Shown one piece after another: positions 23,446-28,857 of a DNA stretch of 28,857 nucleotides. Made by a program: the position numbers and the translations under genes. The DNA is from Candidatus Zixiibacteriota bacterium (GTDB lineage: Bacteria; Zixibacteria; MSB-5A5; SM1-73): NCBI GenBank assembly GCA_023129805.1, contig JAGMBK010000006.1, positions 1-28,857 of the forward strand. The letters run 5' to 3'. The notes under the pieces were generated by a model. It was not told where the DNA came from and searched no databases. It saw only the letters and a program-made list of their open reading frames with translations. Positions within the stretch are counted from its first letter, which is position 1. Each line of letters begins with the position of its first letter.

Positions 23446-23463
23446 TAGGAGGGGAATGTATCT

Positions 23464-24690
23464 TTAACCTACTTTTTGCTTGGTCTTTTCCTTCTTCAGA
23501 TTAAGGATTTTGACCTTCTCCTGGAAAACCTTGCCCAATCTTTTAATCCCTTCTTTTATCATCTCCGGATTGGCGTTGGAGAAGTTCAGTCGCAAAGTGT
23601 TATCCTTATCCTCATAGGGATAAAAAGGCTTTCCCGGAACATAAGCCACCTTCTGCTTAACTGCTTCATCCAAAAGGGCGGTGGCGGAGACCCCCTGAGG
23701 CAATTCTACCCAGAGGAAGAGCCCACCCTTCGGCTCAATCCATTTCACACTTTCAGGGAAATGCTCCTTCAATGCCTCAATCATTACATCTCTTCTTTCG
23801 CTGTAAGCGGTTTTGATCTCATGGATATGTCGGTCCAAGTTTCCATCTTTTATATACTCATAGAACACGTACTGAGCGAAGGTGTTAGTGTGCAGATCAA
23901 CTCCCTGCTTCATCCGTTCGAACATGGTCATCACCTCGGTGGAGGCTACCACCCATCCGATCCTCAAGCCCGGTGACACAATTTTGGAACAGGTTCCCAA
24001 TTCAATCACCAGATCTCCACCCAGGCTTTTGAGTGAGGGGACATCCTCTCCCACATATCTCAAATCCCCATAAGGATTATCATCTATGATAGGGATATAA
24101 TATTCTTGCGCCAGCTTGACCAGATGTTTTCTTCTCTCATAGCTTAAGGTTATGCCGGATGGATTCTGGAAATTAGAGACCACGTAGATGAATCGAGGTT
24201 TGTATTTCTTTATATTCTCTTCCAGTTGCTCTACGATCATTCCCTCCTTGTCCATATCCACGGTAATATACTGGGGATTATAAGCATTAAACGCCTGGAT
24301 TGCCCCAAGGTAGGTTGGACTCTCGCAGATCAACACACTTCCCTTATCCAGAAAAACCCTTCCTGTCAGGTCCAAACCTTGCTGGGAGCCTCCGGTAATG
24401 AAAATATTTTCCTCAGTGATAGCCGTCCCTTTTTGGAACAGTCTCTCAGCCAGAATCTGGCGCAAAGGGAGAACCCCCTTGGTAAGGCTATACTGTAAAG
24501 CTTTCGATCCATAATTATCCAGAACCTTCTCACATGCTTTTTTCAACGGTTCGATGGGGAAAAGCTCTGGTGCAGGCAGACCTCCGGCAAAGGAGATGAC
24601 ATCAGGTTTTTGAGTTATTTTCAATATCTCACGGATGGCAGAACTTTTCATCTCGTGCGCCCTAACAGAAAAAGTCCAGTTCAAACTCAC
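23464..24690 (-). CDS. PLP-dependent class I aminotransferase (LysN/ARO8-like)
   Basis: 408 residues from a GTG at 24690, supported by AAAGGAGGATAAG directly upstream. Fold type I motifs are clear: FAGGLPAPELFP near the N-terminus, the cofactor-binding GGSQQGLDL (about 98-106), SNFQNPSG (about 171-178), DDNPYGDLR (about 201-209, Asp and Tyr contact PLP), and GTCSKIVSPGLRIGW with the Schiff-base Lys in SK. The C-terminal RLNFSNAN holds the carboxylate-binding Arg. This subgroup transfers amino groups to 2-oxoadipate or aromatic/branched keto acids; the exact substrate cannot be fixed from sequence. It is monocistronic, with its own promoter and a hairpin after the stop. Confidence 0.9.
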   Translation of the reverse strand: MSLNWTFSVRAHEMKSSAIREILKITQKPDVISFAGGLPAPELFPIEPLKKACEKVLDNYGSKALQYSLTKGVLPLRQILAERLFQKGTAITEENIFITGGSQQGLDLTGRVFLDKGSVLICESPTYLGAIQAFNAYNPQYITVDMDKEGMIVEQLEENIKKYKPRFIYVVSNFQNPSGITLSYERRKHLVKLAQEYYIPIIDDNPYGDLRYVGEDVPSLKSLGGDLVIELGTCSKIVSPGLRIGWVVASTEVMTMFERMKQGVDLHTNTFAQYVFYEYIKDGNLDRHIHEIKTAYSERRDVMIEALKEHFPESVKWIEPKGGLFLWVELPQGVSATALLDEAVKQKVAYVPGKPFYPYEDKDNTLRLNFSNANPEMIKEGIKRLGKVFQEKVKILNLKKEKTKQKVG

Positions 24691-24749
24691 CTTATCCTCC
24701 TTTGAAAAGAACAGAATTCACTTACTACTAAACCATTTTGTCCATTTTT

Positions 24750-24777
24750 AACTTAACCGAAAAACTAATAAAGTCAA
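24750..24777 (-). promoter_or_regulatory. Possible promoter of the aminotransferase gene
   Basis: TTGACT (24777..24772), 16-nt spacer, TAAGTT (24755..24750), about 60 nt before the GTG. Confidence 0.4.
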
Positions 24778-25048
24778 GGAGTTTTTGGAACCGGCTGGAG
24801 CAGGGTTAACCTCACCCTAGCCCTCTCCTTAACAAGAAGAGGGAAAATCTCTCTGCTTTGTTTCCCGTTGGTGTTCTTCACCAAAAGAAGATGAAGTTTT
24901 TAGCTCAGTAGGTTGGGTTGCGATCCCGCCTTTGGTGTGAACCATACGGTTTACACCTTTGGCGGGAGAGCTACCCCACACTCTATGTGGAAGGTTTTCT
25001 CTGTAAAACTTATTCTTACAAACTCCGGTCAGCGGATATTGAGCTGTG
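24778..25048. other. Intergenic region with an occupied palindrome
   Basis: No gene seen. It contains the occupied repeat at 24924-24967 and fragments of other repeat families (CTCACCCTAGCCCTCTCC near 24810). Confidence 0.5.
24924..24967. repeat. Host palindrome occupied by a 20-nt palindromic mini-element
   Basis: TCCCG + CCTTTGG (24929-24935) + TGTGAACCATACGGTTTACA (24936-24955) + CCTTTGG (24956-24962) + CGGGA. Removing the 20-mer and one CCTTTGG gives exactly TCCCGCCTTTGGCGGGA, as found at 12207-12223. Confidence 0.8.
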
Positions 25049-25993
25049 TCAAACAAGGGAATCCAAACTGAAGAAAACCTGGTTGGGGTCCAGCGATTTC
25101 TTAATGCGGGAACTCAAGATGGTTTTGAAGTTGTTTTGTCCTTTAATCTCACCTCTTCTGGGTGGATCAAGTATTATATCCGCGTAGTCTTTTCTTTTTC
25201 TTGCAGGCATCAATCTTAAGCTTATCTCACAGATAAAGCCCAAGGTTCCCCAGGATCCCACAAAAAGACGGGGAAGATCGTATCCGGTCACTGATTTAAA
25301 TGTTCTTGCCCCCAAGTTCAGGATCTGGCCTTCGGGATCAATCACCTCCAATGCCAGAACATATTCCCTGGTCTGAATACTTCTTTCTCCGGATTTTCCT
25401 TCAGGATGAATCTTCAGGATGAATGCTTTAAGGTTGGTCGCCACTGCTCCTCCCATAGTCCCTGCAGAAATAGTCTCTGCCTGTCCCGCCCTTTGCGGAG
25501 CCAGCGGATAAAACAGATTAAATGGTTCCAGATGATGATTCAAATCCTTCAGAGGAAAACCGGATTGTAAAATCACATACAGATCTTCGGGAAGCACCTT
25601 TTTGACCCTGCTCAGTCTATCGGACTTCAAAATGATCATATCTTCAGCGGTTCGACTTTGCTCCCTTCGACCTTCCTCAGGGACAGTGAGCGAAGCCGAA
25701 CTGTCACCGCCCTGTCTTCGACCCTGGGGCTCAGACCCGAAGGGAGCTTGTCGAAGGGAGGGGAGTTTTGACCAATCAAGAATCGAACCTGAGCCTAAAG
25801 GCAGTATCTTAAACTTCTCCTGATTGGCTAATTTTACAATCTCGGACACAGCGGAGCTATTCTCCGGTGAAACGAAGATTTTTTCGGAACGGATTTGCAC
25901 ATTGTCCTTTCCGACTATTTTCTCCAACCGATCTATTGGTATTCTGCTTGGCACCTTCCACCTTACCTTAATTTTGTAAAATTCACACCCCAT
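25049..25993 (-). CDS. FAD-binding oxidoreductase, GlcE-like, with an in-frame repeat insertion
   Basis: 314 residues. The FAD_binding_4 fold is recognised from VSPENSSAVSEIVKLANQEKFKILPLGSGS (read as ENSSAVSEIVKLANQ then ILPLGSGS), the second FAD segment SAGTMGGAVATN (about 177-188), RTFKSVTGYDLPRLFVGSWGTLG (TGYD and GSWGTLG) and a C-terminal SLDPNQVF. Such proteins are subunits of glycolate or related alpha-hydroxyacid oxidases, though no GlcD or GlcF gene is in view. Residues about 79-116 (SLRQAPFGSEPQGRR...REQSRTAE) interrupt the usual short link between GSGS and the DMIILKSDRLSRV strand. Their DNA (25646-25759) is a CTTCGAC-family repeat in frame. There is a good promoter and a very short leader without a clear ribosome site. 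Confidence 0.78.
   Translation of the reverse strand: MGCEFYKIKVRWKVPSRIPIDRLEKIVGKDNVQIRSEKIFVSPENSSAVSEIVKLANQEKFKILPLGSGSILDWSKLPSLRQAPFGSEPQGRRQGGDSSASLTVPEEGRREQSRTAEDMIILKSDRLSRVKKVLPEDLYVILQSGFPLKDLNHHLEPFNLFYPLAPQRAGQAETISAGTMGGAVATNLKAFILKIHPEGKSGERSIQTREYVLALEVIDPEGQILNLGARTFKSVTGYDLPRLFVGSWGTLGFICEISLRLMPARKRKDYADIILDPPRRGEIKGQNNFKTILSSRIKKSLDPNQVFFSLDSLV
25646..25759. repeat. CTTCGAC-family palindromic repeat within the GlcE-like gene
   Basis: Contains CCCTTCGACCTTCCTCAGGG, AGTGAGCGAAGCCGAACTGT and the closing GGGAGCTTGTCGAAGGG, the same building blocks as intergenic copies at 12050-12200 and 26110-26160. Its length keeps the reading frame open. Confidence 0.65.
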
Positions 25994-26019
25994 TCTGAAA
26001 CTTTCTAAAAGCTCGAAGG

Positions 26020-26048
26020 AATATACAATTGGCTTGAGGGACTGTCAA
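26020..26048 (-). promoter_or_regulatory. Sigma70-type promoter of the GlcE-like gene
   Basis: Perfect TTGACA (26048..26043), 17-nt spacer, TATATT (26025..26020). Predicted start near 26013, only about 20 nt before the ATG. Confidence 0.65.
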
Positions 26049-26214
26049 GTCAATTATAGGAAAGGTCTGAAAAAGACAGGCGGGGTTCACCCTGACGGGA
26101 AAGGTTTTGTGGTTCGGCTTCGCTCACCATCCTGAGCGGAGTCGAAGGGCTGGAGTGTCCCGCTCCGCCAAGGCGGAATCTACGACTTTAGCTTGACCTG
26201 AGCATCCTGACAGT

Positions 26215-26355
26215 TTTCCGAAGCTGTCCCCCCTCCCCCGCCTCTGGGGAGAACCATACGGTTCACTCCTCTGGCGGGATTTTCAACCTAACCCTGCGAA
26301 GCTCGTATGAGTGCATACGCACATTCATACGAATCTCCCATGAGAGGAGAGGGGA
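26215..26355. repeat. Duplicated composite repeat block, copy 1
   Basis: From TTTCCGAAGCTG to GAGGGGAA. Contains an occupied palindrome (CCTCTGG 26241-26247, 20-mer GGAGAACCATACGGTTCACT 26248-26267, CCTCTGG 26268-26274) and a palindrome around TATGAGTGCATACGCACATT. Almost identical to 26549-26689. Confidence 0.75.
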
Positions 26356-26361
26356 ATTGCA

Positions 26362-26457
26362 TGTCATGTTAAGCGAAGCGAAACATCTCCCTGTATGTTT
26401 TGGATCAGCTTTGCACAGAGTACTGAAGATGAGATTCTTCGCTACGCCCAGAATGAC
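26362..26457. repeat. Inverted GTCATTC/AGCGAAGCGAA-type element
   Basis: TGTCATGTTAAGCGAAGCGA (26362-26381) at the left is mirrored by GAGATTCTTCGCTACGCCCA and GAATGACA at the right (26431-26458). This resembles the widespread GTCATTCTGAGCGAAGCGAAG repeat of bacterial genomes. Confidence 0.55.
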
Positions 26458-26481
26458 ACGTAAGAATCATCTTCCCTTGCT

Positions 26482-26506
26482 GGGATAGGGGTTGTACCCC
26501 TATCCC
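26482..26506. repeat. Perfect 11-bp hairpin GGGATAGGGGT/ACCCCTATCCC
   Basis: Arms 26482-26492 and 26496-26506 with a TGT loop; same GGGGT-ACCCC centre style as 3029-3059 but not next to a gene end. Confidence 0.6.
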
Positions 26507-26548
26507 TATTCTTTTGCGGGGATTCAATCCCTGTCTGAACCAGGGAAC

Positions 26549-26689
26549 TTTCCGAAGCTGCCCCCCTCTCCCCCGCCTCTGGGGAGAACCATACGGTTCA
26601 CCCCTCTGGCGGGATTTTCAACCTAACCCTGCGAAGCTCGTATGAGTGCATACGCACATTCATACGAATCTCCCGCGAGGGGAGAGGGA
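26549..26689. repeat. Duplicated composite repeat block, copy 2
   Basis: Second copy of 26215-26355, about 334 bp away. Differences include the C/T count in the CCCCCTCTCCCCC run and the last base of the 20-mer (GGAGAACCATACGGTTCACC, 26583-26602, between two CCTCTGG). Confidence 0.75.
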
Positions 26690-26765
26690 AGGGTGAGGGG
26701 GAATCAGGTCGAACCTCACAGATCGAAGATGCATACGCATTTCCATGCGTTTGTATTAGTTGGTA

Positions 26766-27359
26766 TCAGCAAGCCGGTGGTGGTCCGTCTTTGAAGACAT
26801 AATTAATCAAATAGACAATGTCACCCAACTGCACAATCCCATCGCAATTGACATCTCCGGCCTCTACCGGACAGGGCTCCAATCCCGCTCTGTAGAGGTA
26901 ATTTATCAAATAGACGATATCACCCAGATTGATCACCCCATCCGCATTGGCATCTCCACGATTAACGTGTGATGCATGAACAAAGCCTGCTTCCACCACA
27001 AAGCTGTCGCTTTGTGAGATCCCGATGGCCGAGGGCTGCCCTCCGGAGTTGACCGGAATCCTGTAATTATCCGATTCCGACTCTCCTCCAAAACCATCCA
27101 GAACGTCGGTCACCATCAGGTATCCTTGCTTGGAGCCCGCAACTGGTGCTCTCTCCGGAATGTTCACCGGCGCTATTTTCGGTTCTGAGACAGCCGGCGT
27201 GATCTGCTTCGGCTCAACTTTGTCCTTTAATTGAACGGAGATCGCCTTTTGTTTGGCTTTCTTGGGCTGAGCTTGCTTATTCGATTGCGCGTGCACCACA
27301 ACTACTGCAAATAAAGCCACAACCGCAAGGAGTATCATTCCCAATTTGATCTTTTTCAT
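26766..27359 (-). CDS. Small secreted protein with C-terminal dockerin pair
   Basis: 197 residues, GGAG about 8 nt before the ATG. Signal peptide MKKIKLGMILLAVVALFAVV...HAQ. Residues 26-75 are a Lys/Pro/Gln-rich linker. About 78-130 (DVLDGFGGESESDNYRIPVN, GISQSDSFVVEAGFVH) resembles a segment found before dockerins in FCB-group secreted proteins. Residues 133-197 hold two dockerin calcium loops (RGDANADGVINLGDIVYLINYL; AGDVNCDGIVQLGDIVYLINYV) ending GPPPAC. It is a close relative of the dockerin of the 8964-9884 protein. It lies downstream of the repeat-protein gene on the same strand, with hairpins in the 110-bp gap. Likely a surface-attached partner protein; the cohesin partner is unknown. 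Confidence 0.85.
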   Translation of the reverse strand: MKKIKLGMILLAVVALFAVVVVHAQSNKQAQPKKAKQKAISVQLKDKVEPKQITPAVSEPKIAPVNIPERAPVAGSKQGYLMVTDVLDGFGGESESDNYRIPVNSGGQPSAIGISQSDSFVVEAGFVHASHVNRGDANADGVINLGDIVYLINYLYRAGLEPCPVEAGDVNCDGIVQLGDIVYLINYVFKDGPPPAC

Positions 27360-27403
27360 TTTTCTTTCTCCTTTGTCAACTTGTTTCCTTCATGTCCGCG
27401 TAG

Positions 27404-27435
27404 CCGAGGTATGAACCGTCTGGTTCATACCGAGG
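27404..27435. repeat. 20-nt palindromic mini-element between CCGAGG repeats
   Basis: CCGAGG (27404-27409), TATGAACCGTCTGGTTCATA (27410-27429), CCGAGG (27430-27435), followed by GTTCACCCCTCGGC, which closes an outer GCCGAGG...CCTCGGC stem. Confidence 0.7.
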
Positions 27436-27469
27436 GTTCACCCCTCGGCACCAAGCTCAAGCAGCCAGA

Positions 27470-28857
27470 TCAGGGAGTAACGATGACTTGGCTCACCTCG
27501 GGCCCAGCGTCCACAGGGTCAAAGCGAACATTTTCCCAACCTGCTCTCTTGGCCACCACGCGGTAGTCGAAGGTGGCCTTGCTGGTTCCGCCTTTTTCCT
27601 CAATGACCTCAAATCCGACAGCGTCCTTGACGACGTAGTAGCCATTTGGCAGTGAACTTGTCATCTGCACGAACACCATCAAAGGATTCTGGTCCTCAAT
27701 GGTGACACTTTCGAGGAACAATGGATCGAGCTCCACGCGGCAGTGGCCATCCACCACCTCGCCTGTGCCGAAGTCTTCGAACCAGGCCTCCGGGCTCTCC
27801 GGGCAGATCATCGAGCGCCTACCTTGAGACGTGGATACGATGGTGGAAACTGAGCCTACGCCGATGATCTTGTAATTGGTGCCTGTCGTACTCCTGTATG
27901 CCACCCGGGCATAGCCGCCCGCATCGTTGGAAAAATACCCACCTGCCTGACCCACGTTGCCGCTGGCGCGCGCAACCGAGTACACGCCGTATTTGTAGCC
28001 GGTAGCCGATACCCCGCAGCCTGAGGCATACAGCGTCCAATTCTGGTTGTTGCCCGCAGCGGCCAGACCAGTGCCGTTTGTGGTGGTATTCCGGGCCAGG
28101 ACCGCAACGGTACTGGAGGAATTGGAGTAACCAACGAATGGCCACGAGCCGGTAGCCTCGAAGCAACTGTTTGCCCCGCTCCCGGTTATGGTTATTCCAC
28201 CAGACGTTCCACAATTCCAGGTTTGACCGCAATGATTGTGGCCGCTGCCCGCGAAGGCGCTGGCGTGCTGTCCGTCCAGCTTGTCTGCATTCAGGTTGCT
28301 GCACACACTCCCATTGCTGAGGGCCACTTGTCCTGAAGAGTTGCCGGCATGGTATCCATCCACCCTATCCGCATTCAAGTTGGTGCATTTAGTTCCATTG
28401 TTCACCGACACCTGGCCGGATGAGTTGCCGGCGTGATATCCATCCACCCTGTCCGCATTCAAATTCGTGCATTTGGTTCCGTTGCTAACTGAGACCTGGC
28501 CAGAAGAGTTGCCGGCATGATATCCATCCACCTTATCAGCATTCTCTGTGGTGTAAGCATAGCCCACGCTCACCATCGGCTTCAAAGGGCTCATCTCCGG
28601 ATCGGATTCCACCTGAACACCCAAGTATTTGGCGCTTCCATCAAAGATCGAAGCTGGTAAAAGAACCACACTTCCCAAAAGGACATTGAAAATTCCCTCC
28701 TTTACTATCACACTGTTTTGTGTCTCAGTCCAATCTACAACCGCACCCTGATCGTCCGAATAAATGGCAAAGGTCATAGAGATCGTGTCGTTAAGACAAC
28801 CACCTGAAGCAGTGGTCAGTTTACCCTGATAATTGATCTTGTCGGGGACAACCGCAG
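27470..28857 (-). CDS. Secreted repeat protein with VDGYHAG repeats, N-terminus beyond the window
   Basis: At least 461 residues; the frame is open to the right edge (AVVPDKINYQGKLTTASGG precedes the first in-window ATG at 28777), so the true start and signal peptide lie outside. The N-terminal part (NYQGKL...MTFAIYSDDQG...ILLGS-like strand, LGVQVESDPEMSPLKPMVSV) is a domain common in FCB-group exported proteins. Three 28-residue repeats follow (NADKVDGYHAGNSSGQVSVS + NGTKCTNL), with a partial fourth, then a Gly/Ser/Asn-rich beta region (TWNCGTSGGITITGSGANSC ... GYKYGVYSVARASGNVG) like phage-tail-fibre or trimeric-adhesin stalks. The C-terminus has the conserved CPESPEAWFEDFGTGEVVDG ... YRVVAKR segment. 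Likely a fibrous surface protein; no enzyme motif seen. Confidence 0.8.
   Translation of the reverse strand, partial: AVVPDKINYQGKLTTASGGCLNDTISMTFAIYSDDQGAVVDWTETQNSVIVKEGIFNVLLGSVVLLPASIFDGSAKYLGVQVESDPEMSPLKPMVSVGYAYTTENADKVDGYHAGNSSGQVSVSNGTKCTNLNADRVDGYHAGNSSGQVSVNNGTKCTNLNADRVDGYHAGNSSGQVALSNGSVCSNLNADKLDGQHASAFAGSGHNHCGQTWNCGTSGGITITGSGANSCFEATGSWPFVGYSNSSSTVAVLARNTTTNGTGLAAAGNNQNWTLYASGCGVSATGYKYGVYSVARASGNVGQAGGYFSNDAGGYARVAYRSTTGTNYKIIGVGSVSTIVSTSQGRRSMICPESPEAWFEDFGTGEVVDGHCRVELDPLFLESVTIEDQNPLMVFVQMTSSLPNGYYVVKDAVGFEVIEEKGGTSKATFDYRVVAKRAGWENVRFDPVDAGPEVSQVIVTP
28292..28543 (-). repeat. Three 84-bp tandem repeats in the VDGYHAG protein gene
   Basis: Units 28543..28460, 28459..28376 and 28375..28292 each encode 28 residues starting NAD(K/R)VDGYHAG; a fourth, diverged unit (NADKLDGQHA) starts at 28291. 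Confidence 0.8.

Larger units (their letters stand above)
22776..23463. other. Intergenic region with a perfect 38-bp palindrome
   Basis: About 690 bp without a supported gene. It contains the palindrome at 23032-23069 and the hairpin at 23412-23445. 23220-23280 is almost pure A/T. No tRNA, T-box or other RNA motif is recognised. Confidence 0.5.
26049..26765. other. Repeat-rich intergenic region without genes
   Basis: Over 700 bp composed almost wholly of repeats: a CTTCGAC-family block (26110-26175), a duplicated block of about 140 bp (26215-26355 and 26549-26689), an inverted GTCATTC-type element between the copies (26362-26457) and a perfect hairpin (26482-26506). No coding frame is supported. 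Confidence 0.65.

Noticed and set aside
22680..23463. T-box leader for tyrS
   Set aside because: No AGGGTGGNACCGCG-type motif on the minus strand and the promoter lies only about 68 nt before the gene.
24829..25056. 75-codon minus-strand frame crossing the occupied palindrome
   Set aside because: It is made of repeat DNA with no ribosome site; treated as chance.

Overview
The window looks like a chromosome fragment from an uncultured bacterium of the FCB group, most likely a Zixibacteria/KSB1-type candidate phylum. This is inferred from three things: large secreted proteins that mix cohesin-like, dockerin-like and FlgD/T9SS-type C-terminal domains (the 'QNYPNPFNPST' signature), short secreted proteins ending in a dockerin pair, and intergenic DNA packed with small palindromic repeats. 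Nearly all genes are on the minus strand; only the pseudopilin operon at 18095-21091 is on plus. No rRNA, tRNA, CRISPR array or transposase gene was seen.

Layout. 1-197: start of a truncated secreted protein. 330-8686: three large modular secreted proteins in tandem, each ending in the same kind of C-terminal sorting domain. 8964-9884: a small secreted dockerin protein behind a sigma70-like promoter and a long leader. 11005-12012: a PP-loop tRNA-thiolation-type enzyme. 12498-13076: a TlpA/ResA thioredoxin lipoprotein. 13258-14022: a DUF1573 protein interrupted by one in-frame UGA at the first Cys of its CGC motif. 14573-15205: a uracil-DNA-glycosylase-superfamily protein bracketed by related two-hairpin repeats. 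15343-17594: a tight operon of radical SAM protein, MFS transporter and DUF6485 protein. 18095-21091: PilV-, PilW- and PilX-like minor pseudopilins. 21453-22679: tyrS. 23464-24690: a PLP aminotransferase. 24830-26765: repeat-rich DNA around a GlcE-like FAD protein. 26766-27359: another small dockerin protein. 27470-28857: a secreted repeat protein running off the right edge.

How the genes fit together. The secreted cohesin/dockerin proteins, the pseudopilins and the repeat protein suggest investment in cell-surface structures or a secreted matrix. The rest are ordinary housekeeping or redox genes. The most unusual content lies outside standard annotation. First, a palindromic mini-element of about 20 nt sits between 6-7 nt direct repeats, and both an empty and an occupied version of one host palindrome occur in this window. 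Second, repeats of this and related families appear inside three coding regions (MFS transporter, GlcE-like protein, PilW-like leader) without breaking the frame. Third, the DUF1573 UGA could encode selenocysteine in a UGC redox motif, although no canonical SECIS element is visible and a nonsense mutation is the simpler rival explanation.
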